A DNA stretch of 44,257 nucleotides from CAG-632 sp963626805 (GTDB lineage: Bacteria > Bacillota > Clostridia > Lachnospirales > Lachnospiraceae): positions 1-44,257 of the forward strand of contig CAVFXS010000048.1 in NCBI GenBank assembly GCA_963626805.1, in the 5' to 3' direction. A program made the position numbers and the translations under genes. Positions 24,836 to 33,160 of the stretch are shown one piece after another. The stretch's first letter is position 1. Each line of letters starts with the position of its first letter. The notes below the pieces were generated by a model. It was not told the origin of the DNA. It searched no databases and worked only from the letters and a program-made list of their open reading frames with translations.

Positions 24836-24867
24836 AAGGATTATGGATAACACCATAGTCCTTTTTT
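24836..24867 (+). terminator. Terminator after the MuF toxin cassette
   Basis: AAGGATTATGG pairs with CCATAGTCCTT (one T-G pair) around a six-base loop, followed by six Ts. It separates the toxin cassette from scaffold and capsid and would lower or partly stop late transcription here. Confidence 0.75.
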
Positions 24868-24872
24868 ATTGC

Positions 24873-24923
24873 CAACTCGTGGCTCAAACGAGGATTCTGG
24901 CAACTCGTGCCATTGAAACGAGG
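24873..24923 (+). repeat. Two tandem copies of a CTCGT/ACGAG hairpin
   Basis: CAACTCGTG...AAACGAGG occurs at 24873-24893 and again at 24901-24923. Each can form a five-pair hairpin with a seven- to nine-base loop. They lie in the leader of the scaffold gene and may protect or regulate the capsid mRNA. Function is inferred. Confidence 0.5.
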
Positions 24924-24944
24924 TTATAGCTTAAGGAGGTAAAT

Positions 24945-25427
24945 ATGAGCGACACAAATAACAATCAGAACAACCAGCAGAATACAAACCGTACATTCAC
25001 ACAGGATGAGCTGAATGCGATCGTGCAGACACGTCTTGCGGATGAGCGAAAGAAGTATGCAGATTATGATTCTCTGAAGGAGAAGGCTGGAAAGTATGAT
25101 GCACAGGAAGAGGCAAATAAGTCGGAGCTTCAGAAGGCCAATGAAAAGGCGGCTGATTTGCAGGCAAAGCTTGATGCGATGACAAAGGCGACAGCCTTGC
25201 AGGACATCAAGGCAAAGGTATCCAAGGAGACGGGCGTTCCGGTCGAGCTGTTAAGCGGTTCAGACGAGGCGACTTGTAAGGCTCAGGCAGATGCAATCTT
25301 AAAGTTTGCGAAACCAAAGAGCTATCCTGGAGCCAAGAAGAACACAGGAACAAAGGGCGGATCAGACAACAGCGATAACGCGGAGTGGGCTGATTTCGCC
25401 GAATCACTATTTGGTAGAAAGGAGTAA
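24945..25427 (+). CDS. Capsid scaffolding protein
   Basis: A 160-aa protein with a Gln/Asn-rich N-terminus, a long coiled coil (about 25-95, LADERKKYADYDSLKEKAGKYDAQEE) and a helical C-terminus ending in ADFAESLFGRKE. Size, coiled coil and position just before the major capsid gene match DUF4355-like scaffolds. AAGGAGG precedes ATG 24945. It guides procapsid assembly and then leaves. Confidence 0.85.
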   Translation: MSDTNNNQNNQQNTNRTFTQDELNAIVQTRLADERKKYADYDSLKEKAGKYDAQEEANKSELQKANEKAADLQAKLDAMTKATALQDIKAKVSKETGVPVELLSGSDEATCKAQADAILKFAKPKSYPGAKKNTGTKGGSDNSDNAEWADFAESLFGRKE

Positions 25428-25430
25428 CAT

Positions 25431-26315
25431 ATGGCAGCATTAATTACAACAGATTTTAGCATTCCAAATAACATTTCGGAGGGCATCTTCAAGAAGGCAC
25501 AGACCGGATCGGTGCTGGCCAGATTATCAGGTGCTAAGCCACAGAAGTTTGGAACGACCACAGCATGGGTGCTTACAGGAGCACCAAAGGCGGAGCTGGT
25601 AGGCGAAGGAGTACAGAAGTCTCCAACACCAACCACATATGCTCCGAAGGCAATCACGCCACTCAAGGTGCAGGTAACTATGAGATACTCTAACGAGGTT
25701 CAGTGGGCGGATGAGGACGTCCAAATCGGAGTTCTTCAGGATCTTGCCGAGAATGCGGGTATCGCACTTGGACGTGCATTAGACCTTGCAGCAATTCACA
25801 AGATCAATCCATTGACCGGTACAGTATCTGCACTGGTAAAGGAAGGCTTTGTTGATTGTACACAGAATGCAACTGTAGCGGACAAGAAGTATGATGAAGC
25901 AATCGAGGCGGCAGCAGGTCTTGTGATCGATGCCGGTTATACACCGTCCGGGATTGCTATGGACACCTCGCTTGCATTTGGATTATCAACCATGAGAGAT
26001 AAAGATGGCAGAAAGCTGTACGATTCAATTGGATTCGGTCAGACACTTACCAACTTCGAGGGCATGGTTGCAGCAGTTGGCGATACGGTATCAGCAAAGA
26101 ACGAGATTGTTGAAGTATCTGGCCTGCTCGGTATCGTTGGACAGTTCGACGCATTTCGCTGGGGCGTACAGAGAAGCATCGGTGCCCACCTGATTGAGTT
26201 TGGTGATCCGGATGGACTTGGTGACCTGCAGAGAATGAATCAGATTGCATTACGCGCTGAGATTGTATACGGTGTAGGTATCATGGATAAGGATGCATTC
26301 GTTCTGGTTAAGTAG
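25431..26315 (+). CDS. Major capsid protein (HK97 fold)
   Basis: A 294-aa capsid protein starting MAALITTDFSIPNNISEGIF. The pattern is that of HK97-fold capsids without a protease domain: an N-arm, then KFGTTTAWVLTGAPKAELVGEG (about 38-59), TMRYSNEVQWADEDV, and the late FRWGVQRSIGAHLIEFGDPD and RAEIVYGVGIMDKDAFVLVK. It forms the head shell. The separate scaffold gene upstream fits the absence of a delta domain. Confidence 0.93.
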   Translation: MAALITTDFSIPNNISEGIFKKAQTGSVLARLSGAKPQKFGTTTAWVLTGAPKAELVGEGVQKSPTPTTYAPKAITPLKVQVTMRYSNEVQWADEDVQIGVLQDLAENAGIALGRALDLAAIHKINPLTGTVSALVKEGFVDCTQNATVADKKYDEAIEAAAGLVIDAGYTPSGIAMDTSLAFGLSTMRDKDGRKLYDSIGFGQTLTNFEGMVAAVGDTVSAKNEIVEVSGLLGIVGQFDAFRWGVQRSIGAHLIEFGDPDGLGDLQRMNQIALRAEIVYGVGIMDKDAFVLVK

Positions 26316-26325
26316 GGGGAAACAT

Positions 26326-26496
26326 ATGAAATATCTGTATAAGAATACAGGTGTTATTGTAGAGTCGGGCAGAAAGCTCGACTCTGCTGTTTTTACACCT
26401 TATGAAGAATGTAATACGGAAAATCCGGTAAATGATACGGAAAAGGCAGAAACAGAGAGCAAGCAGCCAAAAAGAAAGCCGGCCGCAAAGAAGTAA
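26326..26496 (+). CDS. Small head-region protein
   Basis: A 56-aa protein from ATG 26326, with AGGGGG upstream. It starts MKYLYKNTGVIVESGRKLDS and ends in a lysine-rich tail (KQPKRKPAAKK). Such short proteins with a beta-rich start and basic tail commonly lie after the capsid gene. A head decoration or connector role is possible but not shown. Confidence 0.65.
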   Translation: MKYLYKNTGVIVESGRKLDSAVFTPYEECNTENPVNDTEKAETESKQPKRKPAAKK

Positions 26497-26507
26497 GAGG
26501 TGATCTT

Positions 26508-26882
26508 ATGAGCTATGCGAAGGTAACAGACATCGAGAAGCGGTGTCAAAAGACAATGTCCGACAGCGAAAAGAGCTCATGCGAATTGTTGCTAGAAGAC
26601 GCAGCAGTCATTATTGACGCTTACAACAAGAAGGCTTCGGAGGAAGCAAAGAAGGTTGTATCCTGCAATATGGTGATCCGGGCGGTCGGACAATGCAATG
26701 ATTCGCAGTTCCCAATCGGAGCGACACAAGGTACAGTTTCGGCTCTGGGCTATTCCCAGACGTTTACCATGGGGAATGGATCGGTCGGAGAGCTGTATCT
26801 TGCTAAGCTGGACAAGAAGCTGTTAGGCGTTGGAAACAAATTGTCATTCGCAAGTCCCTGGAACGAGGAAGCTGCAGAATGA
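26508..26882 (+). CDS. Head-tail connector (Gp19/Gp15-like)
   Basis: A 124-aa helical protein. The start MSYAKVTDIEKRCQKTMSDSE and the following LLEDAAVIIDAY and VVSCNMVIRAVG match the Gp19/Gp15/Gp42-like adaptor family, which docks to the portal. The C-terminal YSQTFTMGNGSVGELYLAKLDKKLLG is typical. The next genes are the remaining connectors, in the usual order. Confidence 0.85.
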   Translation: MSYAKVTDIEKRCQKTMSDSEKSSCELLLEDAAVIIDAYNKKASEEAKKVVSCNMVIRAVGQCNDSQFPIGATQGTVSALGYSQTFTMGNGSVGELYLAKLDKKLLGVGNKLSFASPWNEEAAE

Positions 26883-26885
26883 GAA

Positions 26886-26903
26886 AGTTGCACCGGTGCA
26901 ACT
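26886..26903. repeat. Perfect 18-bp palindrome in the connector operon
   Basis: AGTTGCACCGGTGCAACT is its own reverse complement. It fills much of the 39-bp gap between two connector genes. It has no loop, so it is more likely a protein-binding site on DNA, or an RNA self-pairing site, than a terminator. Confidence 0.7.
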
Positions 26904-26921
26904 GTAAGATGGAGGTTGTAT

Positions 26922-27254
26922 ATGTTTAAGGGAATCACAATCCAACTATCAGAACGGACGGAGATCGGACGCGATGAGTTCAATGCTCCGGTATACCGGG
27001 AGAATTACATCGACGTTGAGAACATCCTTGTATCTCCGGTATCTAGTACGGAGCAGACCGATATTCTCAACATGACCGGCACAAAGGTTGTATATGAGAT
27101 TGCAATCCCGAAGGACGATGATCATGAGTGGGAGAACCAGCTTGTGAAGTTTTTCGGTAAGACATGGCGATGTGTAGGAATTCCGACAGAAGGCATTCCG
27201 GATCTGATTCCGGGACCATGGAATAGAAAGGTGAAGGTAGAGCGATATGAGTAA
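26922..27254 (+). CDS. Head-closure / minor capsid protein
   Basis: A 110-aa protein from ATG 26922 with GGAGG six bases upstream (an in-frame TTG at 26916 is too close). It is beta-rich and has FKGITIQLSERTEIGRDEFNAPVY and the late WRCVGIPTEGIPDLIPGPWNRKV. Position and size fit the SPP1 gp16-type stopper that closes the portal channel. The exact family is inferred. Confidence 0.75.
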   Translation: MFKGITIQLSERTEIGRDEFNAPVYRENYIDVENILVSPVSSTEQTDILNMTGTKVVYEIAIPKDDDHEWENQLVKFFGKTWRCVGIPTEGIPDLIPGPWNRKVKVERYE

Positions 27255-27492
27255 AATGGAGCTGACGCTTAATCGAGCAGGCGTCCGGCGTTTACTTCGA
27301 TCTGAGGAAATGACCGAAGCTTGTATGAGGATTGCACAATCTGCACAGGCGCAACTTGGGGATGGATATGAAGCAGAGGCCAGACATTACCCAGAACGTA
27401 ATGGAGCTTCTGTTTTTGCCGTGTCTCGAAAAGCACAGCAGGAGAATGCCGACACGAATTCTATTCTGAAGGCGGTGATGTCTTCGAGATGA
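27247..27492 (+). CDS. Head-tail joining protein (gp10-like), short
   Basis: An 81-aa protein overlapping its neighbours by eight and four bases. The pattern MTEACMRIAQSAQAQLGDGYEAEAR resembles small HK97 gp10-like minor capsid proteins. It lies between the stopper and the tail-terminator-like protein, the usual position. Confidence 0.7.
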   Translation: MSKMELTLNRAGVRRLLRSEEMTEACMRIAQSAQAQLGDGYEAEARHYPERNGASVFAVSRKAQQENADTNSILKAVMSSR

Positions 27493-27824
27493 TTGAAGAG
27501 GTTGTAATCAATTATCTGAACGATGTGCTGGATGTACCGGCATATATGGAAAGACCGGAGCGACCGCCGGAGAGGTACGTTCTGGTGGAAAAGGCAGGAT
27601 CCGGAGGTGATAAGCACATCCGGACTGCAAATATGATCATCCAATCGTATGCAGAAAGACTGACAGAAGCTGCAAAGCTGAACGAGCAGGTCAAGACGGC
27701 GTTGGATGAGCTTCAACTCCTCGATGAGGTGTGCCGGAGCGAATGTAACTCAGACTACAATTATACAGATGCAGTCAATAAGGCGTATCGGTATCAAGCA
27801 GTCTATACGATTACTTATTATTAG
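27489..27824 (+). CDS. Tail completion / tail terminator-like protein
   Basis: A 111-aa protein whose ATG overlaps the previous stop (ATGA). It starts MIEEVVINYLNDVLDVPAYMERPERPPERYVLVEK and ends YRYQAVYTITYY, an alpha-beta pattern typical of proteins that cap the tail tube at the head end. It directly precedes the tail tube gene. Confidence 0.75.
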   Translation: MIEEVVINYLNDVLDVPAYMERPERPPERYVLVEKAGSGGDKHIRTANMIIQSYAERLTEAAKLNEQVKTALDELQLLDEVCRSECNSDYNYTDAVNKAYRYQAVYTITYY

Positions 27825-27835
27825 GAGGTATTGAA

Positions 27836-28402
27836 ATGACAAACACACAAAATGTAACAGCAGGCAAGCCGGCGGTTGGCGGTGCGATTCATCGTGCACC
27901 ACTCGGAACGGCTTTGCCAACATCGGCAACTGCAGCATTAGATGATGCTTTCGTTGCGATTGGATATATCAGTGATTCTGGACTTGTCAACAGCAATAGT
28001 CCTTCTTCAACATCGATTAAGGCATGGGGCGGTGATACCGTTTTGACAACGCAGACCGATAAGCCAGATAGTTTTAAGTTCCAGCTGATCGAAGCCTTGA
28101 ATGTTGATGTATTGAAGTTGATATATGGCGATGCGAATGTAAGCGGTGACTTAGATACTGGAATTGTTGTGAAAGCAAATTCAGACGAACAAGCGTCTTG
28201 CTCATGGGTAGTGGATATGGTTCTCAAAGGCGGAGTGCTTAAGAGAATTGTTGTTCCGTCAGCTCCTGTAACTGCGGTCGGTGATATCACTTATGCAGAC
28301 GGCTCGCTTGTAGGTTACGATACTACGATTAGTGCAGAACCAGATGCATCGGGCAATACACATTATGAGTATATCCAGAACAAGACTACAGGAGGAGAGT
28401 AA
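27836..28402 (+). CDS. Major tail tube protein
   Basis: A 188-aa beta-rich protein. GKPAVGGAIHRAPLGTALPTSA near the start, WGGDTVLTTQTDKPDSFKFQLIEALNVDVLKLIYG in the middle and the late YADGSLVGYDTTISAEPDASG match siphovirus tail tube proteins of the V-type. AGGAGG precedes ATG 27836. It stacks into the tail tube around the tape measure. Confidence 0.88.
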   Translation: MTNTQNVTAGKPAVGGAIHRAPLGTALPTSATAALDDAFVAIGYISDSGLVNSNSPSSTSIKAWGGDTVLTTQTDKPDSFKFQLIEALNVDVLKLIYGDANVSGDLDTGIVVKANSDEQASCSWVVDMVLKGGVLKRIVVPSAPVTAVGDITYADGSLVGYDTTISAEPDASGNTHYEYIQNKTTGGE

Positions 28403-28405
28403 TCC

Positions 28406-28696
28406 ATGAAGCATATCATTACAGAGTCAGGATTTGAGTGCGATGTGAATCCGGCAATCGCAAGGGACTATCGCACTCTTAAGACAATCGCAGCGATGGA
28501 GAATCCAAAGGTTGATGCAGCTGAGAAGCTTGTTAAGACAATGGAGTTTATCCCGCTGATTATCGGAGAAGAGGGCGAGGCTCGCCTAATGGAACACGTA
28601 CAAAAGAACGGTATCATCGATACAGAGGCTATGTACGATGAGACCAAGGAGATTCTTGCCAAGCTCCGCGAAGAACCTGAAACAAAAAACTCCTAA
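28406..28696 (+). CDS. Tail assembly chaperone, gpG-like
   Basis: A 96-aa helical protein (GFECDVNPAIARDYRTLKTIAAME, EKLVKTMEFIPLIIGEEGEARL) between tail tube and tape measure. It should coat the tape measure during tail assembly. Its last codons are aca-aaa-aac-tcc-taa, which contain an in-frame A AAA AAC slippery heptamer, so a fraction of ribosomes probably continue into the next frame. Confidence 0.85.
   Translation: MKHIITESGFECDVNPAIARDYRTLKTIAAMENPKVDAAEKLVKTMEFIPLIIGEEGEARLMEHVQKNGIIDTEAMYDETKEILAKLREEPETKNS
28684..28690 (+). promoter_or_regulatory. Programmed -1 frameshift site A AAA AAC
   Basis: The heptamer is in the correct frame (the codons after A28684 are AAA and AAC) and lies one sense codon before the stop. 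After a -1 slip, reading continues CTC CTA ATC CTC GCA CAT into ATG 28708 with no stop. The product would be a 223-aa G-T fusion like that of phage lambda. Confidence 0.85.
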
Positions 28697-28707
28697 TCCT
28701 CGCACAT

Positions 28708-29076
28708 ATGATATGCATCGACGAGAATGCTCTGATCTGTGATCTAGCAGAGACATACGGAATATATGACTATGAATCGCTGCCCGTTAGTCGGGTGGCG
28801 ATTTTTGCTGTAGGGTTACCGGAATCGTCAAGAATTAAAATGAAGATTGCCGGCGCACATGCTAAGACTGAGACGATCCTGCTTGCAGGCATCTATGATA
28901 AGCTATCATGGCTAGTGTGGGCGCAGACAGAGGATGGACGTAACAACAGGAATCGTCCAGTTATGATTGCACCTAAGATGTTAGGACAGACAGAAGATAC
29001 GAGCAGAAACTTCGAGGTATATTCATCGGGCGAGGAGTTTGAAAAAGCAAGGAATAAAATAATCGGAAAGGAGTGA
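28708..29076 (+). CDS. Tail assembly chaperone gpT part, made by frameshift
   Basis: This 122-codon frame (MICIDENALICDLAETYGIYDYESLPVSRVAI) lacks a ribosome-binding site before ATG 28708, where the sequence is CCTCGCACAT. It is joined in frame to gpG by the upstream slippery site, so it is probably only made as the C-terminal half of a G-T fusion starting at 28406. The T half would bind the tail tube. Position before the tape measure supports this. Confidence 0.82.
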   Translation: MICIDENALICDLAETYGIYDYESLPVSRVAIFAVGLPESSRIKMKIAGAHAKTETILLAGIYDKLSWLVWAQTEDGRNNRNRPVMIAPKMLGQTEDTSRNFEVYSSGEEFEKARNKIIGKE

Positions 29077-29080
29077 GGAG

Positions 29081-31354
29081 ATGGGTAGTGGAATTGAATT
29101 AGCAACCGCATATGTGCAGGTGCTCCCGTCAGCGGAAGGAATCAAGGGCAGTCTGTCAAAAGTGCTTGAGCCGGAGGCGGATAGTGCCGGTGAAAAGACG
29201 GGTAAATCACTTGGAAATTCCATCGGGTCTTTCATAAAAACGGCATTTGTCGCGCTTGGCGTTGGTGAATTTATCAAGGATACAATCATGAAGGGCGCAG
29301 ATCTGGAGCAGTCTATTGGAGGTATCGAGACATTATTCGGTACCGGCGGAAGGTCGCTTGAGGAATATGCAAAGTCAGTCGGACAGAGTGTGGAAGATGT
29401 TAAAGACAAGTATGCAGCATTGGAGCAAAGTGAGCAGACGATGCTTGAAAATGCAAAAGGAGCATGGCTTACGGCAGGATTGTCAGCAAACGATTATATG
29501 CAACAGGCTACAAGTTTTAGCGCATCACTGCTAAAAGGTCTTGGCGGAGACACAGCCAAAGCCGCCGAATATGCTCATATGGCAATGACGGATATGTCGG
29601 ACAATGCCAATAAATTCGGAACAAGTATCGAGTCAATCCAGAATGCATATCAAGGATTGGCAAAGGGTAATGCAACAATGCTTGATAATTTAAAAATTGG
29701 ATATGGCGGAACTCAGACAGAGATGTTGAAACTTGCAAAAGATATGGGAGTAGTTAATGATTCTGTTGAGTCTTTTGCAGATATGTCGTTTGATCAGGCT
29801 ATTTTGGCAATTCATAAGATGCAAGAAGAACTTGGCGTAACAGGTACGACGAAGGCGGAAGCGTTGAGTACAATTTCAGGATCTATGAATGCACTGAAAG
29901 CAGCATGGGAAAATTTGCAAGCAGACATGACGCTAGGAAATGACTTGACGGGCGACATTGATGCGATAAAAGATGCAGCGACCGCATTCCTGGACAATAT
30001 TGCACCTGCGCTGCAGAATATCATCACGGCTGTCCCGGATGTATTCGTGTCATTAGTCGAAGCAGTCGGTCCACAATTAATAGATACAGGCACGGAGATG
30101 ATTAATGAGATCATTGAGGGTATTGGTAATTCTTTGCCGATGCTTCTTCCCAAGGCAGTTGAGATTGTAGTGACGTTAGTGAAGGGGCTGATTACGAGTA
30201 TCCCGTCCTTGATCACTGCAGCACTTCAGTTAGTCATCGGACTTGTGACAGGCATTATGGAGGCAATTCCGGTACTTGTAGCTGCAATTCCGGAACTTAT
30301 CAACTCTATTCTCACGACACTCATGGAAGCTATTCCGTTAATTATCGAAGCAGGCTTCACGCTGATTACGTCGCTTGTGTCTGATCTGCCGGGAATCATT
30401 ACGACAATCCTTGGTATCATTCCGGAACTTATCACATCAATCTTGGACACGCTTGTGACGATGTATATGGATCTGCAGGTTGCAGGTGTTGATCTCTTTG
30501 TATCTCTGATCAAGGCTCTGCCGGAGATTATCGTTAAGATACTTGAGGCGGTGCCAAAGATCATCCTGAGTTTATGTCAGTCCTTAGACGGTATGATCCC
30601 GCAGATGATGCATGCCGGTATGGATCTCTTTGTATCTCTGATCAAGGCTCTGCCAGAGATTATCAAGAGCATCGGAACGGCAATCCCGCAGATTGTGACT
30701 GCGCTTGTGACCGGATTGACGGAAATGCTGCCATATATGATGACCGCAGGTATTCAGCTCTTTACGGCTATCATCGCAGAACTGCCATCAATTATCTCGA
30801 CATTGGTCGCAGCAGTTCCGGAAATCATCGATGCACTGATTGCAGCATTAGGAGATACAATTATCGAATTTCAGGACATGGGGCCTAAGATTGTAGATGG
30901 ATTGTGGCAGGGTATTAAGGGTGCATGGGACAGTTTGACAAGAAGTGTGGCGCAGCTTGGCAGTTCGCTGATCAAGAGCGTAAAAGAGATCTTCGGCATC
31001 CATTCGCCGTCTCGAATCTTTCGTGACGAGGTCGGCAAGATGTTAGATCTCGGATTGGCCGAAGGTATCACCGGCAATATTGATGAGGTAAACAAAGCGG
31101 TCGCCGCGCTGAACGATAGCACGATGGCCGGAATCGAATCGGATATCGCAGTAAATGCATCCTATGCGGGGAATATGGCTGTATCATCCGGATATGTGGA
31201 TGACAGAGCTGTATACAATATGCTTGCGAAGCTGATGGATGCGATAGATAAGTTGCCTGGAAATATCGGGGAAGAAATTGCAGAGGGAATGGATAACACG
31301 TCTATTTCATTGAATAATCGGGAATTTGGTAGATTAGTAAGGGCGGTGGTCTAA
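29081..31354 (+). CDS. Tail tape measure protein
   Basis: A 757-aa protein that sets tail length. The N-terminal part (about 1-280) has the family pattern (ATAYVQVLPSAEGIKGSL, GVGEFIKDTIMKGADLEQSIGGIETLF, ATSFSASLLKGLGGDTAKAAEYA). The region about 300-600 is strongly hydrophobic and repetitive. It includes a 32-bp perfect DNA repeat (30491-30522 and 30623-30654) coding DLFVSLIKALP. The late IKGAWDSLTRSVAQLGSSLIKSVKEIFGIHSPSR is the typical end. The protein is short, so the tail should be of modest length. Confidence 0.93.
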   Translation: MGSGIELATAYVQVLPSAEGIKGSLSKVLEPEADSAGEKTGKSLGNSIGSFIKTAFVALGVGEFIKDTIMKGADLEQSIGGIETLFGTGGRSLEEYAKSVGQSVEDVKDKYAALEQSEQTMLENAKGAWLTAGLSANDYMQQATSFSASLLKGLGGDTAKAAEYAHMAMTDMSDNANKFGTSIESIQNAYQGLAKGNATMLDNLKIGYGGTQTEMLKLAKDMGVVNDSVESFADMSFDQAILAIHKMQEELGVTGTTKAEALSTISGSMNALKAAWENLQADMTLGNDLTGDIDAIKDAATAFLDNIAPALQNIITAVPDVFVSLVEAVGPQLIDTGTEMINEIIEGIGNSLPMLLPKAVEIVVTLVKGLITSIPSLITAALQLVIGLVTGIMEAIPVLVAAIPELINSILTTLMEAIPLIIEAGFTLITSLVSDLPGIITTILGIIPELITSILDTLVTMYMDLQVAGVDLFVSLIKALPEIIVKILEAVPKIILSLCQSLDGMIPQMMHAGMDLFVSLIKALPEIIKSIGTAIPQIVTALVTGLTEMLPYMMTAGIQLFTAIIAELPSIISTLVAAVPEIIDALIAALGDTIIEFQDMGPKIVDGLWQGIKGAWDSLTRSVAQLGSSLIKSVKEIFGIHSPSRIFRDEVGKMLDLGLAEGITGNIDEVNKAVAALNDSTMAGIESDIAVNASYAGNMAVSSGYVDDRAVYNMLAKLMDAIDKLPGNIGEEIAEGMDNTSISLNNREFGRLVRAVV

Positions 31355-32167
31355 ATGGTGGAACAATTCAAATATGTGAATCATTTAAGTGAAGAGATAC
31401 AGTTTGGCGAAGCCGGAATGTACGTGGATGAGAATGATGTTCGGGATTTTGCCTGGGATATAATCAGTAAAAATGATAAATATACCGGATTCAAAAGAAC
31501 GACGGCATCCAAAAAGCTACCTATCCGGATTGCGGATGAGAATCCGGAGGTTGCAAACAATCTTCGTAACCGGCTGTTTGAGTTGTGCGAAAAGGATATC
31601 CTTGCAGTCAGCCCGGGACGTCTTGTCCTGGGTGACTATTACATAAAGGGCTATATTACAAAATCCGCTACCTCTGGATTTGAAAACAGAAAGACCTCTG
31701 TGACAAGTCTTACGTTTGAAACGGATAATCCGTTCTGGATCCGGGAAGAAACACATGTATTCGGATATGGAAGTGTAGACGGTGATCTGGATTATAAGAA
31801 CGATTTCCCATATGATTACACATCAAACATTCTGGGAAAACAGCTGGTGAATCCGGGATTTGTCTCATCAAATTTCCGGATGATCATATACGGCCCGGCA
31901 GGATCGCCGGCAGTAACAATCTGCGGGCATACTTACAAGGTAAATACCTCTGTGGAAGATCATGAATATCTGCAGATTGATTCGATAGAAAAAACGATAG
32001 AGCTTGTAAAGCAGAACGGAGAAAGTGTGAATTGCTTCGGTAGCCGGGATCGGGATTCTTACATTTTTGAAAAAATCCCGTCAGGAACGTCCAATGTGGC
32101 GCTGAGCTCTGACTTCAAGGTTGATATCACGCTACTTGAAGAAAGGAGCGAGCCGAAATGGATTTAA
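31355..32167 (+). CDS. Distal tail protein (Dit-like)
   Basis: A 270-aa protein immediately after the tape measure, the usual place for Dit. The N-terminal domain includes FAWDIISKNDKYTGFKRTTASKKLPIRIA, and the late galectin-like part has NPGFVSSNFRMIIYGPAGSPAVTICGHTYKVNTSV, typical of Dit. It forms the hub ring at the tail tip. It overlaps the next gene by ten bases. Confidence 0.82.
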   Translation: MVEQFKYVNHLSEEIQFGEAGMYVDENDVRDFAWDIISKNDKYTGFKRTTASKKLPIRIADENPEVANNLRNRLFELCEKDILAVSPGRLVLGDYYIKGYITKSATSGFENRKTSVTSLTFETDNPFWIREETHVFGYGSVDGDLDYKNDFPYDYTSNILGKQLVNPGFVSSNFRMIIYGPAGSPAVTICGHTYKVNTSVEDHEYLQIDSIEKTIELVKQNGESVNCFGSRDRDSYIFEKIPSGTSNVALSSDFKVDITLLEERSEPKWI

Positions 32168-33150
32168 TATATGCGGATGCAGACAGAGAAGACCTCGGGG
32201 TCTTAAAGGATTACAAGTGGGATCTTGCATACGGAAAAGACGAGAATAACTTTACATGTGAGGTCGCTTTACAGAACAACAAATGCAAAGAAGGTTTCTA
32301 TCTGTACATGGATGGGACGGAATATGGCGGGATTGTAGATACCGTAACTGTAGACACAGGAAGTGATACATTAACCTATTCCGGCCGGACATGGCATGGA
32401 ATCCTGGAATCAAAGATCATTCAGCCGGATGCCGGGATGGATTACCTGACGCTGTCCGGGGATGCACATGCAGTACTCGGCACATTGATTAACCGCTTAG
32501 GGCTTTCGACTCTATTCCGGGTTGCTGCTGGCAATTCCGGGATACAAATAACTTATAAAATGGATCGGTATGTAAAAGCATATACCGGGATACGGAAGAT
32601 GCTGAGGGCATCAGGATCAAAGCTCAAGCTGTCATATGACGGAGCATATGTAGAGCTGTCCGTTGTACCGACTACAGATTACTCTGCAGATGAGCAGTTT
32701 GACACGGATCAGATTTCGTTTAAGGTGTCAAAAGATTATCATCCAATCAATCACATGATCTGTCTCGGCACAGGCGAGCTGAAAGACCGGATGGTCGTGC
32801 ATCTGTACACAGATGCAAAAGGGAACATATCCGGAACACAGACCCTGACAGGTTTGCAGGAAATCTGCGAAACATATGACTATGCCAATGCGGAATCGAG
32901 AGAAGACTTGATCAAAGGAGGAACAGAGAAGCTTCAGGAGGCATGGGGCAAGAGTACGATTGATTATGATTTTGAAGCAAATGCAGAAGCGTATGATATC
33001 GGAGACATCATTGGAGCCGTAGAGAGGAACACAGGGATAGCTGTTAGAGCAAGCATTACAAAAAAGATCGTAACAGTATCTAATGGATCTGTATCGATAG
33101 ATTATGATAGCGAAGCAATGACCGGAACGGTCGATACAAGCGAATGTTAG
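32158..33150 (+). CDS. Tail tip / baseplate hub protein (Gp37-like)
   Basis: A 330-aa beta-rich protein. The start MDLIYADADREDLGVLKDYKWDLAYGKDENNFTCEV and later SGRTWHGILESKII fit the siphovirus ReqiPepy6 Gp37-like hub family. It is translated from inside the end of the Dit gene. It should sit between Dit and the receptor-binding part. No peptidase motif is seen. Confidence 0.78.
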   Translation: MDLIYADADREDLGVLKDYKWDLAYGKDENNFTCEVALQNNKCKEGFYLYMDGTEYGGIVDTVTVDTGSDTLTYSGRTWHGILESKIIQPDAGMDYLTLSGDAHAVLGTLINRLGLSTLFRVAAGNSGIQITYKMDRYVKAYTGIRKMLRASGSKLKLSYDGAYVELSVVPTTDYSADEQFDTDQISFKVSKDYHPINHMICLGTGELKDRMVVHLYTDAKGNISGTQTLTGLQEICETYDYANAESREDLIKGGTEKLQEAWGKSTIDYDFEANAEAYDIGDIIGAVERNTGIAVRASITKKIVTVSNGSVSIDYDSEAMTGTVDTSEC

Positions 33151-33160
33151 GAGGAGAACG

